From the NCBI GenBank assembly GCA_026419705.1, contig JANZYY010000247.1, positions 1-7,340 of the forward strand: DNA of 7,340 nt. Direction: 5' to 3'. How positions within the stretch are numbered: the stretch's first letter is position 1; every line of letters begins with the position of its first letter. The DNA comes from Fischerella sp. (GTDB lineage: Bacteria > Cyanobacteriota > Cyanobacteriia > Cyanobacteriales > Nostocaceae). Below, in pieces: positions 1-5,373 of the stretch. A program made the translations under genes and the position numbers. The notes under the pieces are model-generated. The model did not search any database. It saw only the letters and a program-made list of their open reading frames with translations, and was not told the DNA's origin.

Positions 1-567
1 GACGTATTCATAGTCCCACACTTCTTGGATTAACTCGGCTCTTCGCCAAACACGACCTGGATGACTGGCTAAAAAATGTAACAAGTCAAATTCGAGCGCA
101 GTTAGGGGTACTGGTTCATTGTTAAGCGTTACCTCTCGCCGTACTGGGTCAATCATCAACTTTTCAAATACAAGGCGTTTTTGTTCTGCTGTAGTTACAA
201 CCCGCTGACGCCGCAAAATAGCTGCGACTCGGACTTCTAGCTCTCCCAAACCAAATGGTTTGGTGAGGTAGTCATCAGCGCCTTTAGAAAAGCCGCGGAT
301 CTTATCCGCTTCATCTGCGCGGCTAGTCAACATGAGAACAAAAACACCGTTGCGGCTTTGCATTTCTTGGCAGAGGTTAAACCCAATCACATCTGGTAAA
401 TTGACATCTAATATTACCAAGTCTGGGTTAAATTGCTCAAATAGAGCTAAGGCGGTCTTACCATCTTCAGCAGCCTCCACCTGATAGTTCTGTTTCATTA
501 AAAAGCGTTGGATTAAATTGCGAACCGCAGGGTCGTCATCAACTACAAGAATCTTGGCAGGAGCCAT
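1..567 (-). CDS. OmpR/PhoB-family two-component response regulator (C-terminus cut by window edge)
   Basis: DNA-binding response regulator that receives phosphate from a sensor histidine kinase and controls transcription in the cytoplasm. The 189 visible codons begin MAPAKILVVDDDPAVRN and run off the left edge in frame. The receiver domain covers about residues 4-120. It has the acidic pocket D10-D12, phosphoacceptor D54 (in VILDVNLPD), switch threonine T81, and K103 followed by P104. The winged-helix DNA-binding domain begins near residue 130; its recognition helix and wing, roughly the last 40-50 residues, lie outside. An in-frame ATG two codons upstream (573) and a GTG at 576 are alternative starts; no Shine-Dalgarno separates them. 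The gene is divergent from the CPP1-like gene across a 651-bp spacer. No kinase gene is adjacent in the window. It is clearly not a close RpaB match from memory, and I do not assign a named regulator. Family certain, target genes unknown. Confidence 0.93.
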   Translation of the reverse strand, partial: MAPAKILVVDDDPAVRNLIQRFLMKQNYQVEAAEDGKTALALFEQFNPDLVILDVNLPDVIGFNLCQEMQSRNGVFVLMLTSRADEADKIRGFSKGADDYLTKPFGLGELEVRVAAILRRQRVVTTAEQKRLVFEKLMIDPVRREVTLNNEPVPLTALEFDLLHFLASHPGRVWRRAELIQEVWDYEYV

Positions 568-610
568 GACCATCACTTTGTACAAAAATTTATGAGGATT
601 AACATGCAGG

Positions 611-631
611 ATGCGTTAAAAACGCATTTTT
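611..631 (+). terminator. Compact terminator-like hairpin facing plus
   Basis: ATGCGTT (611-617), loop AAA, then the exact complement AACGCAT (621-627), followed by a T run to 631. This is a perfect 7-bp stem with a 3-base loop and a short U tail, the form of an intrinsic terminator for a plus-strand transcript. No plus-strand gene precedes it; it sits 44 bp outside the response regulator start, in that gene's leader. It could stop antisense transcription from inside the regulator gene, or be a leader structure of the minus-strand mRNA. Confidence 0.45.
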
Positions 632-674
632 GCTTGAGAGAAAATAATCATCCACAAGGTTAAGGCACTGATTC

Positions 675-710
675 CCTGATTATTTAAATACTAGTTTAAT
701 CAGGATTTTT
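675..710 (+). terminator. Second terminator-like hairpin facing plus
   Basis: CCTGATTA (675-682) pairs perfectly with TAATCAGG (697-704) across a 14-base AT-rich loop and is followed by ATTTTT to 710. The stem is 8 bp and weak at the loop end. Read on the minus strand it has no T run, so if it is a terminator it acts on plus transcripts. As with the hairpin at 611, no annotated plus-strand gene lies upstream. Confidence 0.4.
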
Positions 711-785
711 GACAATTAAAGCGCGAATCTTGCGAACGTGCCACCCTGAAATGTTTCGAGCTAATAATTGTTAACCTGGTCTCTA

Positions 786-803
786 GTAAGCAGATATTCT
801 TAC
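786..803. promoter_or_regulatory. Operator-like inverted repeat GTAAG-N8-CTTAC
   Basis: GTAAG (786-790) and CTTAC (799-803) form a dyad with an 8-base spacer, a size typical of a dimeric regulator site. A related dyad, CTTACC-N14-GGTAAG, occurs at 1087-1112 in the same spacer. No known factor is matched: the spacing resembles NtcA sites but the half-site GTAAG/CTTAC with N8 is not the GTA-N8-TAC consensus. Short arms make chance occurrence quite possible. Confidence 0.2.
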
Positions 804-900
804 CTTAGCCACAAAATTAAGTAAATTAAGACACTTTCATATCCTAGTTACTTAGTAATTTCAACGCTTTAATTTTAAATCTATACGTGGCTTTATGGCA

Positions 901-967
901 CAAGGCAATAGTACACCTGCTGCCAAATATGAAACACAAAAGGTATTTTTTTCATAAAAAAGCCTTG
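901..967. repeat. Inverted repeat with internal AT hairpin
   Basis: CAAGGC (901-906) is the exact complement of GCCTTG (962-967). Inside, a T run (946-951) pairs with an A run (956-961), and AAGG (940-943) could instead pair with CCTT (963-966). These pairings are mutually exclusive, so the region could adopt alternative folds. No regulator or RNA family is recognised. Confidence 0.25.
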
Positions 968-1121
968 TAGGTATTTTTAGCTCAAATTCTAGATTAAAGC
1001 CCTAAATTGGGAACGACATGAGGGGATACACGGAGTTCTAGCAATATGTTAAAGTGTCTATAGTTAAAATCACCAGGTCGATTGTGCTTACCCGTGTTAC
1101 TATCCAGGTAAGATATACAAA

Positions 1122-1149
1122 TCGATCCAAAACATTTGGTTTTGATCGA
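1122..1149 (+). promoter_or_regulatory. Leader hairpin upstream of the CPP1-like gene
   Basis: TCGATC (1122-1127), a single unpaired C, and AAAAC (1129-1133) pair with GTTTT (1139-1143) and GATCGA (1144-1149) around the loop ATTTG. This gives 11 bp with one bulge. The hairpin ends 69 bases before the ATG at 1219 and is not followed directly by a T run. It is probably a leader RNA structure or DNA operator; function unknown. Confidence 0.35.
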
Positions 1150-1218
1150 CATAAAACTTAAAATTATTTTTCCTGCAAAAAAGACTGCTGCCGATTAAGG
1201 CTAAACTAACAAACTCCC

Positions 1219-1848
1219 ATGAGCGAGCAAAATCCCTACGAAAAACTTGGGGTATCTGAGGAAGCTAGCTTCGATGAAATTCAGGATATTCGCAATCGCC
1301 TCTTGCAGCAATACAGTGGTGATGCTAAACGCCTAGAAATGATTGAAGCTGCTTATGATGCGATTTTGATGGATCGCTTGCGGATGCGCCAAGAAGGTAA
1401 AATCAGAGTGCCTGAGCGTATTAGATTTCCAGAACGTCTGGTACAACCACCTCCTCCAGAAACTCCCACACCTCGGGAGAAATCGCCTGCATGGCTGCAA
1501 AGAATGTTGGATAACCCAACACCAGCAGAGATTGTTTTACCTGGAGTTTGGTATTTGGGTTTGAGCGCCATCAGTGTATTTTACCAAGCTGGAGGCGATC
1601 AGATTTTACAGATGGTGCTGGTGGTTGGTGTAGGTATTAGTATTTACTTTCTCAATCGCAAGGAAGGTAAGTTTGGTCGAGCGGTTTTATTCACTCTAGC
1701 TGGTCTAATCGCAGGCTTAATTGCTGGAGGAATGGTTGCTAACTGGGTAATACCGCAAATACAGCAATTTATCAGTCTGAATGCAAACCAGTTTTCGACA
1801 GTGATAACATTTATATTGTTGTGGCTGATCAGCAGCTTTTTACGGTAA
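1219..1848 (+). CDS. CPP1-like (DUF3353) J-like integral membrane protein
   Basis: A 209-residue member of the cyanobacterial and plastid CPP1-like family. In Arabidopsis, CPP1 is a chaperone-like protein of the plastid membrane that stabilises the light-dependent protochlorophyllide oxidoreductase (POR), so a role in chlorophyll synthesis is the family-based inference. Residues about 5-59 form a J-like domain (NPYEKLGVSEEASFDEIQ...AAYDAIL). The HPD tripeptide that stimulates Hsp70 is absent; the corresponding stretch is QQYSGDAKR. A basic, proline-rich linker (about 60-100, with PPPPETPTP) leads to four hydrophobic segments near 105-122, 129-146, 154-177 and 190-208, the third glycine-rich. 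The ATG start fits the conserved N-terminus; no Shine-Dalgarno is visible. It is the only plus-strand gene, transcribed alone, convergent with the HAD gene. Family strongly supported; the biochemical role in this organism is inferred. Confidence 0.93.
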   Translation: MSEQNPYEKLGVSEEASFDEIQDIRNRLLQQYSGDAKRLEMIEAAYDAILMDRLRMRQEGKIRVPERIRFPERLVQPPPPETPTPREKSPAWLQRMLDNPTPAEIVLPGVWYLGLSAISVFYQAGGDQILQMVLVVGVGISIYFLNRKEGKFGRAVLFTLAGLIAGLIAGGMVANWVIPQIQQFISLNANQFSTVITFILLWLISSFLR

Positions 1849-1853
1849 TTAAG

Positions 1854-1882
1854 TAATGGGTAATGGGTACTAGGGACTGGGG
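1854..1882. repeat. Short heptamer array TAATGGG plus G-rich tail
   Basis: Two exact TAATGGG heptamers (1854-1867) are followed by a degenerate TACTAGGGACTGGGG. This begins five bases after the CPP1-like stop codon. The seven-base period is that of short tandemly repeated sequences of heterocystous cyanobacteria. Confidence 0.6.
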
Positions 1883-1907
1883 AAGAACTATAACAAGGCT
1901 TTTTCCC
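1880..1907. terminator. Possible weak hairpin between convergent genes
   Basis: GGGAAGAA (1880-1887) pairs with TTTTTCCC (1900-1907), allowing one G-U pair, around a 12-base loop. It lies in the 103-bp gap between convergent stop codons, where terminators are expected. There is no T run after it in either direction, so the call is tentative. Confidence 0.3.
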
Positions 1908-1956
1908 AATTACCAATCACCAATTACCAATCACAAATTACCAATCACCAATTACC
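1907..1956. repeat. Tandem 14-bp repeat CAATTACCAATCAC
   Basis: Three consecutive 14-bp units start at 1907, 1921 and 1935 (the third has A for C at its first base), followed by a partial unit at 1949-1956. Each unit is two related heptamers, CAATTAC and CAATCAC. The last partial unit overlaps the end of the HAD gene and supplies its stop codon (TAA, complement of 1952-1954). This is a typical noncoding cyanobacterial tandem repeat whose copy number is expected to vary between strains. Confidence 0.85.
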
Positions 1957-2656
1957 TATTTCCTATTGGTTGCAGCGACCGCTCCAGGATGAAATCAACA
2001 GCTGTGCTAAAATCTTTAACGATTATATCGGGGTGATAAAGTTTTAATTGAGCGCGATCGCGGATGCCGCTTTCTACAGCGATCGCTTTAATACCGTGCT
2101 TTTTGGCAGCAGTGATATCAGCTTCTGTGTCTCCTACCATCCAGGTATCTGCAGCTGGTGGTAATTCCTTGAGTGCTCGTGCCATTAATAATGGTTTATC
2201 ATCAATGTCACGAGTTTTGACATAATCGTTACTTAGACAATAGCAGCGATTCTCCGGAAAGAATCTGCCTAAATTATATTGTTTGAAGGCATAATCTAGT
2301 TCCCAAGCTCGACGCATGGTCATCACTGCTAAATCAATTCCAGTTCGTTGGATTTTTAATAGTGTCTCTACAGCACCAACAGCAAGGCGATCGTATTGAA
2401 AGTAAGGTTCTGTGTGTACTGTTTGTCGCCTTAGTTGTGCAAATTCTTGCGCTTGCGCCTCATCCAAACCAGAAATCATGGCGATTTGTTTTTCAGATAC
2501 GCGCGATCGTTTCATTTGCCAAAATTCTGGCTTGGAAAGTTCTTTAACTTTTTGATCTGGACGTCGAGTTTTTTGTAAGCAGAGTTGATAGACGCGGTAA
2601 TACCGTTCTGAAACATCTATAATTGGGCCGTCAAAGTCTGTGATAAGCCTTAACAT
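1952..2656 (-). CDS. HAD-superfamily hydrolase, phosphoglycolate phosphatase-like
   Basis: A 234-residue soluble HAD hydrolase, expected to remove phosphate from a small metabolite through an aspartyl-phosphate intermediate with Mg2+. All four motifs are visible. Motif I is DFDGP with nucleophile D7 and acid/base D9. Motif II is T113 (AVMTMRR), motif III is K154 (DDKPL), and motif IV is GDTEAD with D176 and D180. The segment between about residues 14 and 95 is mostly helical and fits a C1 cap, as in phosphoglycolate phosphatases and beta-phosphoglucomutases. The substrate cannot be read from sequence. The ATG is preceded by an A-rich stretch without Shine-Dalgarno. It lies 115 bp downstream of the MBL-fold gene on the same strand, so it may be the last gene of a panD-MBL-HAD unit or have its own promoter. 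Its stop codon falls inside the tandem repeat at 1907-1956. Confidence 0.92.
   Translation of the reverse strand: MLRLITDFDGPIIDVSERYYRVYQLCLQKTRRPDQKVKELSKPEFWQMKRSRVSEKQIAMISGLDEAQAQEFAQLRRQTVHTEPYFQYDRLAVGAVETLLKIQRTGIDLAVMTMRRAWELDYAFKQYNLGRFFPENRCYCLSNDYVKTRDIDDKPLLMARALKELPPAADTWMVGDTEADITAAKKHGIKAIAVESGIRDRAQLKLYHPDIIVKDFSTAVDFILERSLQPIGNR
2054..2086. repeat. Two HIP1 octamers (GCGATCGC)
   Basis: Exact copies at 2054-2061 and 2079-2086, inside the HAD coding region and 17 bases apart. HIP1 is the highly over-represented palindrome of many cyanobacterial genomes. Confidence 0.9.
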
Positions 2657-2771
2657 TTTTTTAAATAAAATTAAAATTCATCTATAGACTAGCCCAGATA
2701 TAAACGTGTTTGAGTTTTAAATATTTGATGAGTGAATTTTGAATTACTAATCTGATTCGCAAAGTCATTAG

Positions 2772-3668
2772 CTAAGCAACAACTAAAACTAATCCTTCGT
2801 GAGCTATTGAGGCTTTAGGGAAAGCAGATGCAATTTCTATTTGTACCCGATCGAGGAAATCATCATAGTCATCTGGATGGTAGTGAGAAAGTACTAATTG
2901 TTTCACACCAGATGCAACAGCTAAATCAACAGCAGTCTGCCAGTGTGAATCACTATAGTCAACTTTATGGAATGTTGGAGGAGTGGTGAGATTAGCAATT
3001 AGCAAATCAACACCTTCTGTTAACTGTAGAATCCGTCTTTGCTCCGTTTCATCAGCATCCTGATGCAAATCCGTGACGTAAGCAACACTATAGTTTTGCC
3101 AGCTGACTTGATAGCCAATCGACTTTTGGGTTTGATTGATTAATGCTGTTGTAATCGTGACATCATCTAGTTTCACCGCTTTACCCGCGATCAAATTATG
3201 AAACTGCAATTCCGACTGCATTACCTGTAAAGGGTAAGGAAAGTGCGGTAGCAGCATCTGATCGCACAAGCACTGCTTTATAGAGGCTCCGTTTGAAGCT
3301 GCTGTCCCATAGATATGAAAACTGTTTTTCGGAACAAACGCAGGAGCAAAGAATGGAAAGCCTTGGATACGATTTGATTGGGAGTTAGTAAAAAATAAAT
3401 GAGCTTCTAGTGGCTGTTGTATTTCTAGCCAACTTTTTCCTAGTAGGCGTAAACCTGTACCTCCATCAAAAACTAAATGCTTGTCAGCAACACGCATCTC
3501 TACACAGGCAGTATTACCACCATAGCAGCTAGTATTGCCACCTGGGGTGGGAATTAAACCCCGCACACCCCAGAATCTGACTACAAATTTCCCTTCTTGC
3601 TTGGGATCCTGGGTAATTTGCTGTTTATTTATGTGGTTCTGGGGAGGTGACAGCTCAAAATTTGACAT
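2772..3668 (-). CDS. MBL-fold metallo-hydrolase-like protein with degenerate metal site (probable pseudo-enzyme)
   Basis: A 298-residue protein with the layout of the MBL-fold subfamily that starts VRFWGVRG...PTPGGNTSCYGGNTACVEM (about residues 29-58), followed by DGGTGL (68-73). In active relatives the next strand carries THxHxDH before IQGFPFF. Here residues 94-100 read TNSQSNR, so N95, Q97, N99 and R100 replace three histidines and the aspartate. The later LNHPGG-type motif reads INQTQK, with Q179 in place of histidine. D200 (YVTD) and H262 (LSHYHPDD) remain. The frame is open throughout and the fold motifs are intact, so this is not an ordinary decayed pseudogene. Metal-dependent hydrolysis is unlikely; a binding or regulatory role is possible but unproven. 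It starts 11 bp after the panD stop codon on the same strand, so the two are probably co-transcribed. Confidence 0.88.
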   Translation of the reverse strand: MSNFELSPPQNHINKQQITQDPKQEGKFVVRFWGVRGLIPTPGGNTSCYGGNTACVEMRVADKHLVFDGGTGLRLLGKSWLEIQQPLEAHLFFTNSQSNRIQGFPFFAPAFVPKNSFHIYGTAASNGASIKQCLCDQMLLPHFPYPLQVMQSELQFHNLIAGKAVKLDDVTITTALINQTQKSIGYQVSWQNYSVAYVTDLHQDADETEQRRILQLTEGVDLLIANLTTPPTFHKVDYSDSHWQTAVDLAVASGVKQLVLSHYHPDDYDDFLDRVQIEIASAFPKASIAHEGLVLVVA

Positions 3669-3679
3669 CTTTTTTGCAA

Positions 3680-4063
3680 CTAAGTCTGACTGAGCAGGTC
3701 ATCGTGGTACCGAACTTCCAAAATGCGGTTGTTTTCATCCACAATGACAACAGTAGGAGAGTAAGTTTTTAACTCTTCCGTGGTGAACTGCCCGTAAGAC
3801 ATTATAATCAAGCGATCGCCTGTAATGCCTAGACGTGCCGCAGCCCCATTTAGCTCAATAGCTCCAGAATTTGCTGGAGCTGGAATCGCATAAGTTATGA
3901 AGCGCTGGCCATTGGTGATGTTCACTACTTGCACCTGCTCATAAGGTAAGATACCAGCTTTCTCCATCAAAATGCGATCGATACTAATACTACCCACGTA
4001 GTTGATGTTCGCTGCCGTGAGAGTGCAATTGTGAATTTTTGCGATAAGAAGCGTGCGCTGCAT
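3680..4063 (-). CDS. panD: Aspartate 1-decarboxylase proenzyme
   Basis: Pyruvoyl-dependent enzyme that decarboxylates L-aspartate to beta-alanine for pantothenate and CoA synthesis in the cytoplasm. The 127-residue length is normal for the family. The proenzyme cleaves itself between G24 and S25 (YVGSISID), turning S25 into the pyruvoyl cofactor. Other residues known from E. coli PanD are at the same positions: K9, H11, Y22, R54, T57, Y58 and N72 (ELNGAAAR). The start MQRTLLIAKIH matches the family N-terminus, and no usable start lies upstream. No strong Shine-Dalgarno is seen. It is the first gene of a minus-strand cluster, with the MBL-fold gene 11 bp downstream. A possible promoter -10 lies just upstream. 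No panB or panC is nearby, which is not unusual. Confidence 0.98.
   Translation of the reverse strand: MQRTLLIAKIHNCTLTAANINYVGSISIDRILMEKAGILPYEQVQVVNITNGQRFITYAIPAPANSGAIELNGAAARLGITGDRLIIMSYGQFTTEELKTYSPTVVIVDENNRILEVRYHDDLLSQT
3812..3819. repeat. HIP1 octamer (GCGATCGC)
   Basis: Exact copy inside panD, on the codons around GDRL of the protein. Confidence 0.9.
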
Positions 4064-4442
4064 GGAGTTTAGGATTTTATGGCAATAAAGCAGTTATGAA
4101 AAAGGCAGTCAGTGGTGGACGCAAAGCGACGTATCCATTGGTAGACAGTCAGGGTAGGGTTTGAGAGTCAAGATGCTTTCTTTGTTGTGTTACGCATCTC
4201 GCCGGCGCTCGTAGGAAGCCGAGCCAAGGGTAATGCTTTTAAAATTCTTCTAGCTAATCTCATTTATGAGCTTGCACCCGAATCCCTACCACCCTAACTG
4301 GTTCCTGTGTGTCTACTTGACGTGAATGACTTCACCATGCGTACTTCTTTCTGCCTTTCGACGAAGTCGGATTAAGCTTTAGCCTTCACCTCCGCTTGGC
4401 TGGTAGAAATTTCCACGTAGTTTCAGAACCACTTTCCCAAAC
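4064..4442. other. 379-bp intergenic region between ppa and panD, content unexplained
   Basis: Lies downstream of ppa and upstream of panD, both on minus. Its base composition is less AT-rich than the other spacers (for example around 4199-4240), and it contains the palindromes CGCCGGCG and GAAATTTC (4406-4413). No ORF with a recognisable product, tRNA, or known RNA (RNase P, tmRNA, SRP signatures sought by eye) was found. No terminator with a T run follows ppa. It could hold a small RNA or the remnant of a mobile element; neither is shown. Confidence 0.5.
4074..4102 (-). promoter_or_regulatory. Tentative panD promoter
   Basis: On the minus strand a TAAAAT -10 (complement of 4074-4079, 5 of 6 to TATAAT) lies 17 bases from TTTTCA (complement of 4097-4102, 4 of 6 to TTGACA). 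Transcription would begin almost at the panD start codon, giving a very short leader, consistent with the missing Shine-Dalgarno. The match is weak in an AT-rich background. Confidence 0.25.
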
Positions 4443-4955
4443 TTATTTGCTACCGGCTTTGATGCATTTTTCTACCAAAGGCATGACTTTATCAATATCA
4501 TGCCAACCCAGAATTTCCGTCACCTTTCTTTCCAGATTTTTATACGTACGGAAAAATTCAGCTATTTCTTCTAATCGGTGTGAGGCTATGTCATTGATAG
4601 ATTTGACATTAGCGTAGCGAGGATCTTTGTCAGGAACACAAAGAATTTTTTCATCGCGATCGCCACTGTCTATCATTTCTAGCATACCAATTGGTCGTGC
4701 GGCAATTATACACCCTGGAAAAGTAGGTTGATCCATGATTACCATACCATCCAGTGGGTCGCCATCATCAGCCAAAGTGTTGGGTACAAAGCCATAGTCG
4801 TATGGGTATTGTACTGATGAATAAAGCACGCGGTCTAAAGCAAAAGCCTGCAAGTCTTTGTCAAATTCGTATTTATTTTTACTCCCGCCTGGAATTTCAA
4901 TCAGGACGTTTATTATACCCGGTTTGGGTTGAGCAGGAATACGGGATAAGTCCAC
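4443..4955 (-). CDS. ppa: Soluble inorganic pyrophosphatase (family I)
   Basis: Cytoplasmic Mg2+-dependent enzyme that hydrolyses pyrophosphate to two phosphates, pulling nucleotide, protein and chlorophyll biosynthesis forward. The 170-residue protein has the usual bacterial family I length. The signature DDGDPLDGM carries metal ligands D64, D66 and D69; further active-site residues are E20, K28, D96, D101, K103, Y138 and K139. Translation starts at GTG, supported by AGGAG seven bases upstream and by the N-terminal MDLSRIP typical of the family. The gene stands alone: 379 bp to panD downstream and 418 bp of spacer upstream. Nothing is degenerate, so it should be active. Confidence 0.98.
   Translation of the reverse strand: MDLSRIPAQPKPGIINVLIEIPGGSKNKYEFDKDLQAFALDRVLYSSVQYPYDYGFVPNTLADDGDPLDGMVIMDQPTFPGCIIAARPIGMLEMIDSGDRDEKILCVPDKDPRYANVKSINDIASHRLEEIAEFFRTYKNLERKVTEILGWHDIDKVMPLVEKCIKAGSK
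4656..4663. repeat. HIP1 octamer (GCGATCGC)
   Basis: Exact copy inside ppa, over the codons for GDRDE of the active-site loop. Confidence 0.9.
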
Positions 4956-4962
4956 AACAAAA

Positions 4963-4967
4963 CTCCT
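4963..4967 (-). promoter_or_regulatory. Ribosome binding site fixing the ppa GTG start
   Basis: The minus strand reads AGGAG (complement of 4963-4967), then seven bases, then GTG. It is the only strong Shine-Dalgarno seen before any gene in the window, and it decides for the GTG over internal ATGs. Confidence 0.8.
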
Positions 4968-5132
4968 GAGTTAACAGTGAAACATGGGTACTGCCTTTGT
5001 TGGTTCCCCGTGTAGAATTTTAGGGCCAATAGGGACACATCCGTTCTACGAAATATATTCAGACCTACCTACAACCAACAAAACTCAGCTGACTTAGTCT
5101 CCAACCCTACTCTGCAATTAGCCCTCCGGGTA

Positions 5133-5157
5133 CCCTACGCCGAAGGCCAGGGTTTTT
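5133..5157 (+). repeat. Terminator-like hairpin repeat facing plus
   Basis: CCCT (5133-5136) pairs with AGGG (5149-5152), and an inner GCC/GGC closes a GAA loop, followed by five T residues (5153-5157). This resembles an intrinsic terminator on plus, but no plus-strand gene precedes it. The CCCTACGCCGAAGGC-type sequence also resembles small palindromic repeats dispersed in Nostoc genomes, which I think more likely. Confidence 0.4.
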
Positions 5158-5200
5158 GCAAGTGGTGTAATACCAACTCTCAAAAATAGAACTACACATA

Positions 5201-5234
5201 GTTCGTAGTGAGTACTTAAGTACTCACCACCAAC
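5201..5234. repeat. Dispersed palindromic repeat
   Basis: Two 15-base arms (5201-5215 and 5220-5234) match at 13 of 15 positions around TTAA. The inner 20 bases, GTGAGTACTTAAGTACTCAC (5208-5227), are a perfect palindrome. The form GTAGTGAG...CTCACTAC is, from memory, a common palindrome family in Nostoc-type genomes. It has no T tail and lies between ppa and the small membrane protein gene. Probably a non-autonomous repeat forming an RNA hairpin or cruciform. Confidence 0.7.
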
Positions 5235-5373
5235 AAAGTAGTAGGGAGCAAAGGCTTCTCAGCACTTCGATTTCTCTGAGGGTTTATTTAACAAGCAATC
5301 ACAAAACTAACTATCACTGTTACCCGCTTCACTAGTTTTGAAAATCAGTAGCGTTATTTCCACTTGTTAATTT

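Larger units (their letters stand above)
568..1218. other. 651-bp intergenic region between divergent genes
   Basis: AT-rich spacer separating the response regulator (minus) from the CPP1-like gene (plus), so both upstream regions lie here. No convincing ORF, tRNA or known RNA family was recognised. It contains several inverted repeats: 611-631, 675-710, 786-803, 901-967, 1087-1112 and 1122-1149. The first two resemble intrinsic terminators facing plus. No NtcA-type GTA-N8-TAC site was found by eye, and no promoter with acceptable -35/-10 spacing stood out. Confidence 0.7.
4956..5373. other. 418-bp spacer upstream of ppa
   Basis: Holds the ppa Shine-Dalgarno, a terminator-like hairpin at 5133-5157 and the dispersed palindrome at 5201-5234. 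A TAAAAT on the minus strand (complement of 5017-5022) could be a ppa -10, but it lacks a matching -35. No ORF of note. Confidence 0.6.

Noticed and set aside
568..1218. NtcA binding site in the divergent spacer
   Set aside because: No GTA-N8-TAC was found; the GTAAG dyads do not fit the consensus.
1353..1571. 72-codon minus-strand ORF opposite the CPP1-like gene
   Set aside because: Lies wholly antisense to a well-supported gene and its translation has no domain or membrane logic.
1644..1916. 90-codon minus-strand ORF overlapping the CPP1-like 3' end
   Set aside because: Antisense to membrane-segment codons and starting in tandem repeats; composition is that of a reading-frame shadow.
1907..1956. 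CRISPR array
   Set aside because: Units are 14 bp with no spacers, so it is a simple tandem repeat; no cas gene is present.
2362..2547. 61-codon plus-strand ORF inside the HAD gene
   Set aside because: Antisense shadow of a conserved coding region.
3340..3400. Sequencing error or pseudogene as the cause of the missing MBL motif
   Set aside because: The frame is intact and five separate, spaced substitutions hit only ligand positions, unlike random error or decay.
4205..4235. Resemblance to the GGAAG...AGCC loop of bacterial SRP RNA
   Set aside because: The flanking conserved GGUCCGGAAGG core and pairing helix are missing.
4396..4617. 73-codon plus-strand ORF over the ppa 3' end
   Set aside because: Mostly antisense to ppa; no recognisable protein features.
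4754..4969. 71-codon plus-strand ORF over the ppa 5' end
   Set aside because: Antisense to the ppa active-site region; a shadow.
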